Numbered from the stretch's first letter, positions 1-6,931 are shown. The stretch: 22,410 nt of DNA from Deltaproteobacteria bacterium (GCA_019310195.1 JAFDET010000017.1:1-22410); one strand, 5' to 3'. Numbers and translations: made by a program. The notes: generated by a model not told the origin, from the sequence alone.

Positions 1-1097
1 TCGTTCAACGCGCCCGTGGCCGGGTCCAGCACCTCGCCGCGCAGGGACCCGAGCGGATTCCCGGCGGCGATGGCCAGGGCGCGCGCGTCGGGCGACCAGG
101 CCAGCGGCGCCGTCCAGGCCGCGCCCCCGGCCACCACCACGTTGGGCGTCGAGAGCAGCAATGCTCCGTGTCCTCGGCGGAAGCCCGCCGAAGCCACGAT
201 GAAGCGTCCGCCCGCGTGGCGGGACCAGAGCAGCGACGCGCCGGCAGGCGAGAGCACCGCGTGATCGTCCCGCGTGCGGTTGAAGGTGAGCCGCCTGGAA
301 GGATGGGGTGCACCGTCCTTCGTGACGCGCAGATGCTGCAGCTCGGTGTTGGCGGGTGCGTTCCAGTCTGCCCAGCGGTCGCTGTCGAAGACGACGATCC
401 TGCCCTCGCGGCCGGGCGCCGGGCGCCGGTTGTTGCCGGGCTCCGCGCAGGTGAGGCACTGAGGCTCGCCTCCGGCCGCGTCCATGCGGTGCACCTGGCG
501 GCGGCCGTCGTCCCCGGCCGCCTCGAAGAAGAGCCTCGACCCTTCAGAGGCCAACCGAGGATGGACGCCGCGCTCCAACAGAACCTCGACCTCCGCGGGC
601 GCGGCAGCGCAGCGAGGCAGGGGCCGCGTCACGACGCGCGCGTCAAGATCGAAGATGGCCGCGGCGGTGCCCTCGCCCAGCGCAGGCGCCGAGGCGCCTC
701 CCAGCGCCAGGGCCAGCGCCAGAGCGGGCACCAGGATCAGGCCGGCCAGCAGCGAGACGATCCCGGTGCGCAGGGCGGAACCCGGCGCGCGCCCGCGCGC
801 GGCGCCCGCCAGGGCCATGGCCACCACCAGCAGGGCCAGGGCGAGGAAGGGCAGGGGGCCCGGCGCCAGCTCGAGCCAGGCGGCGTCGACGGCGGGCAGG
901 GCCAGCCAGCCGGTCTGGGCCGCAGCGGCCACGGATCGCCCCCGGCCACCCCGGCCAAGACCGCTTCCGATCATCAGCAGCAGCGCAGCGCCCACGAACG
1001 CTCCCACGGCGGCGGACATCACGCCGGGCGAGGCGAAGGCGACGCCCGCCAGCGCGCCGACGGGAAGGCCCGCTGCGAAGCACCCGGCGCGCCACAT
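1..1097 (-). CDS. Membrane-anchored TolB-like (PD40) beta-propeller protein, partial
   Basis: The gene is open to the left window edge, so its C-terminus is missing; 365 codons are visible. The start is ATG at 1097-1095, preceded by a strong Shine-Dalgarno (GGAGGGCGGA). The first ~130 residues contain about four hydrophobic segments (for example around AFVGAALLLMIG, LPFLALALLVVAMAL and GIVSLLAGLILVPALAL), so the N-terminus is probably membrane-embedded. The remainder is soluble and carries repeats typical of TolB/PD40 propellers: HPRLASEGSRLFFEA, REGRIVVFDSDRW, DHAVLSPAGASLLWSR and APLAWSPDARALAIAAG. Such propellers usually act as protein-interaction scaffolds in the periplasm or outside the cell. 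The exact role is unknown. It diverges from the DUF6178-like gene. Codon use and continuous repeat motifs favour this frame over the overlapping ones. Confidence 0.75.
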   Translation of the reverse strand, partial: MWRAGCFAAGLPVGALAGVAFASPGVMSAAVGAFVGAALLLMIGSGLGRGGRGRSVAAAAQTGWLALPAVDAAWLELAPGPLPFLALALLVVAMALAGAARGRAPGSALRTGIVSLLAGLILVPALALALALGGASAPALGEGTAAAIFDLDARVVTRPLPRCAAAPAEVEVLLERGVHPRLASEGSRLFFEAAGDDGRRQVHRMDAAGGEPQCLTCAEPGNNRRPAPGREGRIVVFDSDRWADWNAPANTELQHLRVTKDGAPHPSRRLTFNRTRDDHAVLSPAGASLLWSRHAGGRFIVASAGFRRGHGALLLSTPNVVVAGGAAWTAPLAWSPDARALAIAAGNPLGSLRGEVLDPATGALN

Positions 1098-1155
1098 GGT
1101 TCCGCCCTCCCCCCAATGCGGACGACGCTGGCTGGCCGGGCCGCCGGGGCCCGGC

Positions 1156-1164
1156 AGCATACCA
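1156..1164 (-). promoter_or_regulatory. Extended -10 promoter element of the propeller gene
   Basis: On the minus strand the sequence reads TGGTATGCT, a TGnTATnnT extended -10 box. It predicts a transcription start near 1149 and a leader of about 50 bases that includes the Shine-Dalgarno. No good -35 is visible, as is usual for extended -10 promoters. The same nine bases occur before the amidase gene. Confidence 0.45.
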
Positions 1165-1187
1165 CCGCGCCCGGGGAGCCCACGCGT

Positions 1188-1193
1188 TACCTT
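1188..1193 (+). promoter_or_regulatory. -10-like element TACCTT close to the DUF6178-like start
   Basis: TACCTT ends 11 bases before the ATG at 1205. No Shine-Dalgarno lies between them. The predicted transcript would have only about five leader bases. It belongs to a set of TAnnnT elements placed next to start codons in this window. Confidence 0.35.
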
Positions 1194-1204
1194 CCGGCGT
1201 CCCC

Positions 1205-2338
1205 ATGCCCCTCCCCCTCCTCCCCGCGCCGGCGCGCCGCATCCTGGACCTCGCGCGCCGCGACCGGGCCGCGGCCCGGGATGCGATGTCCGAGCTCCCC
1301 CTGGACACCCAGGTCGAGCTCGTGTGCCGCACGCCCGTCGCGCGCCGCGGCGAGCTGCTGGACCTGGCCCGCGAGCCCGAGGCACTGATCCCGCGCATGC
1401 CGGAAGCCGAGCTCTGCTTCACGATCAAGGCCATAGGCCTGGGTGAGGCCGGCTGGATCCTGGAGCACGCGACCACGGAGCAGCTGGTGGCGGCAGTGGA
1501 CCTGGACGCTTGGGCCCTCGACGCGCCGAACCCCACCGCCCTGGTGGAGTGGCTCGAGGCGGCGGTGGACGCCGGCGAGCCCACCCTGCTGCGCGCCGCC
1601 CAGGCGCTGGATCCGGAGCTGATCGTGCTGGCGCTGCGCGATCGGATCGAGGTGTGGCTCAAGCCGAGCGGCGACAACGACTGGGAACCCCCGGGCCAGA
1701 CGCGGACGCTGGAGGGCCAGTTCTACTGGCGGGCGCGTCACGAAGGCGACGACTTGGAAGCGCTGGCGAAGCTGATGGACACGCTCTTCCGCGAAGACTA
1801 CTGGCTCTACTTTCGCATGATGCAGGGCACCATCTGGGAGCTCGACACCGAGACCCGGGTGTGGGCGGAGCGCTGGCGCACCGGGCGCTTGGAGGATCTG
1901 GGTTTCCCGCCCCGCGACGACGCCGTGCTGGCCCTCTACGCCCACCTCCCGCCGGAGGAGCTGGCGGCGCTGCCGGCCGATGCGCGGGCGCTGGAGGTGG
2001 ATGCCTGGCGGCTGCCGGTCTGGCAGCCCGAGCTGCCGGTGGCCGCCGACGCGCGTCATGCGGTCTTCCGGGCCGCCGCCGAGCTGGGCGCCGAGGACCG
2101 CAGCGCCTTCTTCTACGCACTCCTGTCGCTGGCCAACGCGGTCGCGGTGGCCGACCGCATGCCGTTGGGCGAGGCCGAGTCCACGCCGGGGGCCATCGAG
2201 CGGGCGGCGGAGCTGGCCAGCGTCGGCTTGGAGCACCTGGCGGACGTGCACGGCCTGCCGGCGCTCTACCGGATTGGAGCGAACATCCGAGGGGAATCTC
2301 CCCCTATCGACCCTGCAGAGGGGGACGTTCCTGCGTAA
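1205..2338 (+). CDS. DUF6178-like family protein of unknown function
   Basis: The 377-residue acidic, mostly helical protein has no signal peptide or membrane segment, so it is probably cytoplasmic. It resembles the DUF6178 family by its repeated helical layout (ELCFTIKAIGLGEAGWILEHA, LVEWLEAAVDAGEPTLL) and by the central stretch YWLYFRMMQGTIWELD followed by RWRTGRLEDLGFPPRDDA. No catalytic motif was recognised, and the family has no established function. The ATG at 1205 is used because the upstream region carries a -10-like TACCTT and no other good start; there is no Shine-Dalgarno. The last ~10 codons (from about DPAEGDVPA) lie inside the left arm of an inverted repeat that also supplies the TAA stop. 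The native C-terminus has therefore probably been replaced or extended by the repeat. The family call is from memory of the sequence pattern. Confidence 0.75.
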   Translation: MPLPLLPAPARRILDLARRDRAAARDAMSELPLDTQVELVCRTPVARRGELLDLAREPEALIPRMPEAELCFTIKAIGLGEAGWILEHATTEQLVAAVDLDAWALDAPNPTALVEWLEAAVDAGEPTLLRAAQALDPELIVLALRDRIEVWLKPSGDNDWEPPGQTRTLEGQFYWRARHEGDDLEALAKLMDTLFREDYWLYFRMMQGTIWELDTETRVWAERWRTGRLEDLGFPPRDDAVLALYAHLPPEELAALPADARALEVDAWRLPVWQPELPVAADARHAVFRAAAELGAEDRSAFFYALLSLANAVAVADRMPLGEAESTPGAIERAAELASVGLEHLADVHGLPALYRIGANIRGESPPIDPAEGDVPA

Positions 2339-2407
2339 CTGCACGAAGTACCAGTCTTTCCAGGAGTGGCACCGGTGCAGTTATGCAGGAATGTCCCCCT
2401 CTGCAGG
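2312..2407. repeat. 33-bp inverted repeat (REP/BIME-like hairpin) overlapping a gene end
   Basis: The arms at 2312-2344 and 2375-2407 are reverse complements over 33 bases with two mismatches (31/33), separated by a 30-base loop. Both arms begin with CCTGCAGAGGGGGAC and end with TAACTGCAC when read inward. The left arm encodes the end of the DUF6178-like protein including its stop. The right arm ends directly at the -35 box of ino1. The form resembles dispersed REP-type elements mobilised by Y1 transposases, but no transposase gene is present here and only one copy is in the window. There is no U-tract, so it is not a clear intrinsic terminator, though the RNA hairpin could still affect mRNA ends. 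Confidence 0.8.
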
Positions 2408-2436
2408 TTGACCGGGTAGCGGACGGCGCTTAGATT
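2408..2436 (+). promoter_or_regulatory. Sigma-70-type promoter of ino1 giving a leaderless transcript
   Basis: The -35 TTGACC (2408-2413) and -10 TAGATT (2431-2436) are separated by exactly 17 bases. Counting the last -10 base as -7 places the transcription start at about 2443, next to the ATG at 2445. No Shine-Dalgarno is present. This favours ATG 2445 over the upstream GTG at 2439, which would precede the predicted start of transcription. Confidence 0.6.
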
Positions 2437-2444
2437 CCGTGGCC

Positions 2445-3581
2445 ATGACCGACCACACCACTGGGGGAGAGGGCCGGGATGGGGATCGCCGTGTGCGGAT
2501 CGCCATCGCGGGTTTGGGCAACTGCGCGAGTTCCCTGTTGCAGGGACTCGAGTACTACCGGGACGTGCCGCCCGAGGCCCAGGAGGCCTGGGGATTGATG
2601 CACCTCGAGATGGGCGGCTACCGGCCGGCCGACGTCGACGTGGTGGCCTGCTTCGACATCGACGTCCGCAAGGTGGGTCGACCGATTCACGAGGCCGCCT
2701 TCGCGCCGCCCAACTGCACCACGGTGATCAGCGACTCCGTCGCGAAGAGTGACGTTCTGGTGCAGATGGGTCCCGTGCACGATGGCGTTGCCGCGCACAT
2801 GGCCGACTACCCGCCGGACAAGGCCTTCCGCGTCTGCGACGAAGAGCCGGTGGACGTGGCCCAGGTGCTGCGCGACACGGGCGCCGACATCCTGCTCTCC
2901 TATCTGCCGGTAGGCTCGGACAAGGCCGCCAAGAGCTACGCAGAGGCGTGCCTCGAGACGGGCGTATCCTTCATCAACTGCGTGCCGGTCTTCATCGTGT
3001 CCGACCCGCAGTGGGGCGAGCGTTTCCGCGCCGCGGGCATCCCCTGCGCGGGCGACGACATCAAGAGCCAGGTGGGCGCCACCATCCTGCACCGGATGGC
3101 GGTCAAGCTCTTCGCCGACCGCGGCGTCAAGGTGGAGCGCACCTACCAGCTCAACACCGGCGGCAACACCGACTTCTTGAACATGCTGGAGCGCGCCCGC
3201 CTCAAGTCCAAGAAGGTGAGCAAGACCGAGGCGGTGACGTCACAGATCCCGTACGACATCGGCGAAGACAACGTCCACATCGGCCCGAGCGACTACGTCC
3301 CGTGGCAGAAGGACAACAAGCTCTGCTTCCTGCGCATCGAGGGCAAGGGCTTCGGCGGCGCGCCGATCGAGCTGGAAGCGCGCCTGTCGGTACAGGACTC
3401 GCCCAACTCGGCGGGAATCGTCATCGACATCCTGCGCTACGTGAAGATGGCCCGCGACCGGGGCCTGGCCGGCCCGATGCTTCCGATCTCCGCGTATACC
3501 ATGAAGCACCCGCCGGTGCAGATGCCCGACGTCGACGCCGCCCGCAGGATCGAAGAGTTCCTGGCCGATGGAGACGCCTGA
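2445..3581 (+). CDS. ino1: Inositol-3-phosphate synthase (1L-myo-inositol-1-phosphate synthase)
   Basis: The enzyme converts glucose 6-phosphate to L-myo-inositol 1-phosphate with NAD+, in the cytoplasm, and is the entry step to all inositol compounds. The 378-residue product has the Rossmann motif IAGLGNCASSLLQG (residues 21-34), the active-site segment GDDIKSQVGAT (203-213, Lys207) and NTGGNTDFLNM (237-247). These are all characteristic of the compact MIPS found in Actinobacteria and some other prokaryotes. Family length is normal. ATG 2445 is chosen because a well-spaced promoter places the mRNA 5' end there; GTG 2439 would add two residues. The next gene starts at 3568, overlapping by 14 bases, so translation is probably coupled. 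The neighbour makes use of inositol phosphate, which supports the assignment. Confidence 0.93.
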   Translation: MTDHTTGGEGRDGDRRVRIAIAGLGNCASSLLQGLEYYRDVPPEAQEAWGLMHLEMGGYRPADVDVVACFDIDVRKVGRPIHEAAFAPPNCTTVISDSVAKSDVLVQMGPVHDGVAAHMADYPPDKAFRVCDEEPVDVAQVLRDTGADILLSYLPVGSDKAAKSYAEACLETGVSFINCVPVFIVSDPQWGERFRAAGIPCAGDDIKSQVGATILHRMAVKLFADRGVKVERTYQLNTGGNTDFLNMLERARLKSKKVSKTEAVTSQIPYDIGEDNVHIGPSDYVPWQKDNKLCFLRIEGKGFGGAPIELEARLSVQDSPNSAGIVIDILRYVKMARDRGLAGPMLPISAYTMKHPPVQMPDVDAARRIEEFLADGDA

Positions 3582-4857
3582 ACGCAGACGCTGCGTTCTC
3601 TTCGCGACCGGTAGCGGCCCGGCCCAGCGCACGCCGATCTTCACCCTCCGCCCCGTGGAGCGCACGGTACTGGCCTTCCTGCGCGCGGGCGTGCGCGAGT
3701 TCCTGATCACCGGCGACCCCGAGGAAGCACGCTGGGCCTACGCCGCGCTCCAGGAGGGACCCTGCCGCCACGCGCGCGTGCGCGTGGTGGAGAACCTGGC
3801 CGCGGCCATCGGCGCCGGCGAGCGCGTCTTCCTGGCCGCCACCGACGTGCACTACGACCGCCGCCTGGTCGTGCGCTTCGTGGAGGGAGCCCGCAGCGAG
3901 GCCGAGAGCGCGGTGGCCGTGGACTACCGCGCAGACGCCCTGGCCGCCCACGAAGGCGCCCCGCGCGCCGCCTTCTGGCCGGGCGGCGAGACCCTGCGCA
4001 TGTGCGGCGAGCGGCTGGTGGGCGCCGACGCCGTGCTCACGGGCCTGGCCCTGGTGACGCCGGGCTTCGCGCGGGCGCTGGTGGAGGAGGAGCCGGACAA
4101 GCGCTCCCAGGGCCGCGCCCTCACCGCCCTGGCCCAGCGCGAGCCGGTCAAGCCCTTCGCCGTGGCCGGTCTGTGGCAGGAGGTGCGCGACGAGGACGAC
4201 GTGGCCGTGGCGCGGCGCAAGGTGCTGGCCGGCACGGTGGGCGTCTCCGACGGGATCATCTCGCGCTACCTGAACCGGCCCATCTCGCTGCGCATCACCG
4301 AGCGCCTCCTCTCCAGCGCAGTGAAGCCGTGGCACATCTCCGTGGCAACCTTCGTGTGGACCCTGGGCGCGGCGCTGGCCTTCGCCCTGGGCCACGGCCT
4401 GGTCGGAGGGCTCCTGGCCCAGTTCGCTTCGGTGCTCGACGGCGTCGACGGCGAGGTGGCGCGGATCCGCTACCAGGACTCCCCCTTCGCCGGCGTGTAC
4501 GACGCGATCCTCGACCGCGTGGGCGAGGCCTGGCTCATCGGCGGCATGACCATCTGGGCCTGGTCCATGGGCGCCGGCCAGTCGGCCATCGCCCTGGGCT
4601 TCGGCGCCGTGGCGGGCAACAGCCTCTCCATGCTGGTCAAGGAGAAGTACGGCACCCAGTTCCGCCGCCGCTACGCCGACGAGCACGAGGGCCGCGCGCG
4701 CTGGCTCCTGCTGGGCCGCGACGGGCGCCTGTTCCTGGCTCTGGTGGCCGGCGTGACTGGTCAGGTGGAGGTGGTGCTGGCCTACCTGGCGGTAGGCACC
4801 CACCTGCAGGCGGGCGCGCGCGTGCTGCGGATCCGGTCGGAAGCGGCCGGCGCTTGA
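3568..4857 (+). CDS. Fused nucleotidyltransferase-like / CDP-alcohol phosphotransferase (IPCT/DIPPS-like)
   Basis: This 429-residue protein appears to have two parts. Residues 1-220 resemble sugar-phosphate nucleotidyltransferases, with LFATGSGPAQR at the usual G-loop position (11-21) and AATDVHYD (90-97) at the metal-binding Asp. Residues 225-429 form a CDP-alcohol phosphotransferase with several membrane segments and the motif D291-x2-D294-G295-x2-A298-R299 followed by D312 and D316. The same fusion order occurs in IPCT/DIPPS, which makes CDP-inositol and transfers inositol phosphate to a second alcohol. With ino1 immediately upstream, the likely product is an inositol phosphodiester: an inositol phospholipid made with CDP-inositol as donor, or di-inositol phosphate. 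Oddities: the G-loop is degenerate and lacks the PK motif, and the glycine four residues before D312 is Ala308. It overlaps ino1 by 14 bases and the next gene by 4. Confidence 0.8.
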   Translation: METPERRRCVLFATGSGPAQRTPIFTLRPVERTVLAFLRAGVREFLITGDPEEARWAYAALQEGPCRHARVRVVENLAAAIGAGERVFLAATDVHYDRRLVVRFVEGARSEAESAVAVDYRADALAAHEGAPRAAFWPGGETLRMCGERLVGADAVLTGLALVTPGFARALVEEEPDKRSQGRALTALAQREPVKPFAVAGLWQEVRDEDDVAVARRKVLAGTVGVSDGIISRYLNRPISLRITERLLSSAVKPWHISVATFVWTLGAALAFALGHGLVGGLLAQFASVLDGVDGEVARIRYQDSPFAGVYDAILDRVGEAWLIGGMTIWAWSMGAGQSAIALGFGAVAGNSLSMLVKEKYGTQFRRRYADEHEGRARWLLLGRDGRLFLALVAGVTGQVEVVLAYLAVGTHLQAGARVLRIRSEAAGA

Positions 4858-6533
4858 ACGCGCTCGACCTCGTCCGCTTCGCGCTCGACCTTCCCGCACG
4901 CCGCAACGCCGCGACCGTCGACTCCACCTGGGTGGAGATGGCCGACGGCGTGCGCCTGGCCACCAGCGTCTTCCGCCCGGTCGGGGAGCCGCGCGTTCCC
5001 GCCGTGCTGCTGCGCACGCCCTACGGGCGGGGGTCCTGGCGCACGCCGATCTTCCTGGTAGCGCGGCTCTTCGCCGAGGCCGGCATGGCCGCGGTGCTGC
5101 AGGACGTGCGCGGCCGCTACGACTCCGAGGGACGCTTCACCCCCTTCGTCAACGAGGGCGCCGACGGCGAGCGTGCCGTCGACTGGGTGCTGGAGCAGCC
5201 CTGGTGCAACGGGCGCCTGGGACTGTGCGGCTTCTCCTACCTGGCCTACTCGGCGTGGGCGGCGCTGGAGCGGCGGCCGGACCGGGTGACGGCGCTGGCG
5301 GCCGGCATCGGCGCCTCGGACCTCTGGGCCACGTTCTACCCGGGAGGCGCGTTCTCCCTGGAGACGGCCCTGCGCTGGTCGGCCGGCGTGGGCGAGCGCG
5401 AGAACATCCCGGATCGGCGCGTGGATCTCGACCGCGGGCTGCGCTTCCGGCCCCTGCGCGAGGCCGACCGCGTGGCGCTGCGCGAGCGGCCCTTCTATCG
5501 CGACTGGCTCGACCACCCGCGACGCGACGCGTACTGGGACGGCTTCCGCCCCGACGTGCGCCGCGCGCCGCCGACGTTGCTGTTGTCCGGGTGGTACGAC
5601 CTCTTCCTGGGCCCCCAGCTCGCCGACTACGCAGCGCTGCGGGCGAGCCCCGAAGCGGCCTCCCCGCGCCTGGTGGTGGGCCCGTGGACCCACGGGCGCT
5701 ACCAGCGCCGACGCCGATCACCGCGCTCGCGCTGGTTCGGCCACGTGGCCGCTCGCGAGATGCTGGGCTTCTTCGAGCGTCACCTCGGCGAGCGCGGCGG
5801 AGCGAACGCGGAGCCGGGCGCGCGGATCCTGGCCCTGGGCGAGGAGCACTGGCGCGACTTCGACGCCTGGCCGCCCGACGGCGCCAGCGCACAGCGGCTC
5901 CACCTGCGCAGCGGCGGACGCGCCAACGGGCTGGGCGGCGACGGGCGACTGGACCCCGAAGCGCCCGACGGCGCCGAGCCGCCGGACCGTTTCACCTACG
6001 ACCCGGCGGACCCGGTGCCGAGCTGCGGAGGCGCGTTGATCGGGCCGGGCGGCGCGGTGGATCAGCGCGGCGTCGAGGCCCGCAGCGACGTGCTCGTGTT
6101 CGACGGGTCGCCGCTCGGGCGCGACCAGCTCCTGGCGGGGCCCGTGCGCTGCACGCTGTTCGCCGCGTCCAGCGCTCCCGACACGGACTTCACCGCCAAG
6201 CTGGTGCAGGTGGCCCCCGACGGGCGCGCCACCAACCTATGCGAGGGTGTGACCCGTTCGCGCTGGAGGCAGGGCGGCGCGGAGCCCGCCTGGCTCGAGC
6301 CCGAGACCCCGACTCGAATCGAGATCGACCTCTGGTCCGTGGCGGCGCGGGTGCCCGCCGGGCACCGGCTGAGGCTCGAGATCTCATCGTCCAGCTTCCC
6401 GCGTTTCGACCGCAATCCGAACACCCGCGAGGAGATCGCCACCACCGCCGGCGGCGTCCCCGCGCGCCAGACCGTACTCCACGACGCCGAGCATGCGTCG
6501 TCCCTCGAGCTGCACGTCCTCCCAGACGCCTGA
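4854..6533 (+). CDS. CocE/NonD family serine hydrolase
   Basis: This 559-residue protein belongs to the X-Pro dipeptidyl-peptidase / cocaine esterase-like family. The alpha/beta hydrolase core has the nucleophile motif GFSYLA (Ser128), an acid in LSGWYDLF (Asp249) and a histidine in VGPWTHG (His280). A C-terminal jelly-roll domain follows (from about residue 380; FTAKLVQVAPDGR, GHRLRLEISSSSFPRFDRN). The family cleaves esters, amides or acyl-peptide bonds; the substrate cannot be read from sequence. No signal peptide is evident. The start is set at TTG 4854, which overlaps the upstream stop as TTGA and places the N-terminus before the conserved strand; ATG 4938 is a shorter alternative. The longer upstream open frame runs through the previous gene and is not used. 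Coupling to the inositol genes suggests an acyl- or ester-bearing substrate in the same pathway, which is inference. Confidence 0.85.
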   Translation: MNALDLVRFALDLPARRNAATVDSTWVEMADGVRLATSVFRPVGEPRVPAVLLRTPYGRGSWRTPIFLVARLFAEAGMAAVLQDVRGRYDSEGRFTPFVNEGADGERAVDWVLEQPWCNGRLGLCGFSYLAYSAWAALERRPDRVTALAAGIGASDLWATFYPGGAFSLETALRWSAGVGERENIPDRRVDLDRGLRFRPLREADRVALRERPFYRDWLDHPRRDAYWDGFRPDVRRAPPTLLLSGWYDLFLGPQLADYAALRASPEAASPRLVVGPWTHGRYQRRRRSPRSRWFGHVAAREMLGFFERHLGERGGANAEPGARILALGEEHWRDFDAWPPDGASAQRLHLRSGGRANGLGGDGRLDPEAPDGAEPPDRFTYDPADPVPSCGGALIGPGGAVDQRGVEARSDVLVFDGSPLGRDQLLAGPVRCTLFAASSAPDTDFTAKLVQVAPDGRATNLCEGVTRSRWRQGGAEPAWLEPETPTRIEIDLWSVAARVPAGHRLRLEISSSSFPRFDRNPNTREEIATTAGGVPARQTVLHDAEHASSLELHVLPDA

Positions 6534-6607
6534 CAACACCGGAACCTACGGGACAGTCCCGTAGGTTCCGTCCCGTAGGTTCTGACGTCCTTCCGGACGC
6601 CTGACAA
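6514..6607. repeat. 23-bp duplication of the CocE gene end flanking a palindrome
   Basis: The 23 bases at 6514-6536, which span the stop codon of the CocE-type gene, recur at 6585-6607 with two differences (21/23). Between the copies lies a palindromic repeat. This looks like an insertion that duplicated the gene end, or a slippage duplication. The second copy again reads VLPDA-stop in the same sense, but in a different frame relative to the gene. Confidence 0.7.
6541..6582. repeat. Perfect 14-bp palindrome plus a third repeat unit
   Basis: GGAACCTACGGGAC (6541-6554) and its exact reverse complement (6556-6569) are separated by one base. A third copy, GTCCCGTAGGTTC, follows directly at 6570-6582. 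The RNA could form two alternative hairpins. It has no U-tract, so it is more like a REP unit than an intrinsic terminator. Confidence 0.8.
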
Positions 6608-6642
6608 GAAAAGGGCCCGCCAGCTCACGCCGGCGGGCCCTT
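6605..6642 (-). terminator. Intrinsic terminator of the histone gene
   Basis: An 11-bp perfect GC-rich stem (6611-6621 paired with 6632-6642) with a 10-base loop is followed on the minus strand by TTTTCTT. It lies about 20 bases after the stop of the minus-strand histone gene. On the plus strand the stem is followed only by TTCG, so it may stop the CocE operon weakly. Confidence 0.8.
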
Positions 6643-6662
6643 CGAACTCGCGATTCTCTCGA

Positions 6663-6860
6663 CTAGAGATCCACGGCCTTCAGCGTCTTGCGCTTGTTGC
6701 CCAGCGCGCGCCTCTCGGCGGCCGCGATCGTCTCGCGGACCTGTGCGTCGAGGGCCTCGTAGAACTCGCCACCGACGTTGCACTTCTTCACTGCGTTCTT
6801 GGTACGGGCCTTGGAGATGATGAGCTCCTTCGGCCCCGCCTTCTTTCTTCGAGCTGCCAT
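6663..6860 (-). CDS. Bacterial single-domain histone-fold protein
   Basis: This 65-residue basic protein begins with a short tail (MAARRKKAG). It then fits a histone fold: alpha-1 about residues 11-27 (KELIISKARTKNAVKKC), loop 1 NVGG, long alpha-2 about 32-54 (EFYEALDAQVRETIAAAERR), loop 2 NKRKTL and a short alpha-3 KAVDL. The loop-2 R57-K58-T59 followed by KAxDL matches the RKT-(I/V)KAEDI signature of archaeal histones. The truncated third helix and small size match the short bacterial histones such as that of Bdellovibrio. It should bind and compact DNA in the nucleoid. The gene is monocistronic: consensus-like promoter, GGAGGG Shine-Dalgarno and strong terminator, which suggests high expression. 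Cys27 is unusual for a histone. Function is inferred from the fold pattern only. Confidence 0.8.
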   Translation of the reverse strand: MAARRKKAGPKELIISKARTKNAVKKCNVGGEFYEALDAQVRETIAAAERRALGNKRKTLKAVDL

Positions 6861-6903
6861 GTGCCTCTACCCTCCGTGCGCCGATCTGTCTTGGCGCCGG
6901 CGC

Positions 6904-6931
6904 ATCATAGGCGACTCTCCGACGGAGTCAA
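6904..6931 (-). promoter_or_regulatory. Strong sigma-70-type promoter of the histone gene
   Basis: On the minus strand TTGACT (6931-6926) and TATGAT (6909-6904) are separated by 16 bases, the closest match to the housekeeping consensus in the window. The predicted start is near 6897, giving a leader of about 36 bases that contains GGAGGG before the ATG. Confidence 0.75.

Noticed and set aside
2312..2407. Inverted repeat as an intrinsic terminator
   Set aside because: The stem has a 30-base loop and no U-tract on either side, so a REP-like element is more likely.
4002..4853. Upstream extension of the CocE-type frame
   Set aside because: It is an alternate frame of the IPCT/DIPPS-like gene, Arg/Gly/Pro-rich, without homology to CocE proteins.
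3421..4899. Long minus-strand frame (492 codons) opposite the IPCT/DIPPS-like gene
   Set aside because: It is a high-GC shadow: His/Arg/Gly/Gln-rich, no family motifs, and it covers a well-supported gene.
6541..6582. CRISPR-like repeat
   Set aside because: There are only three adjoining units in mixed orientation with no spacers and no cas genes.
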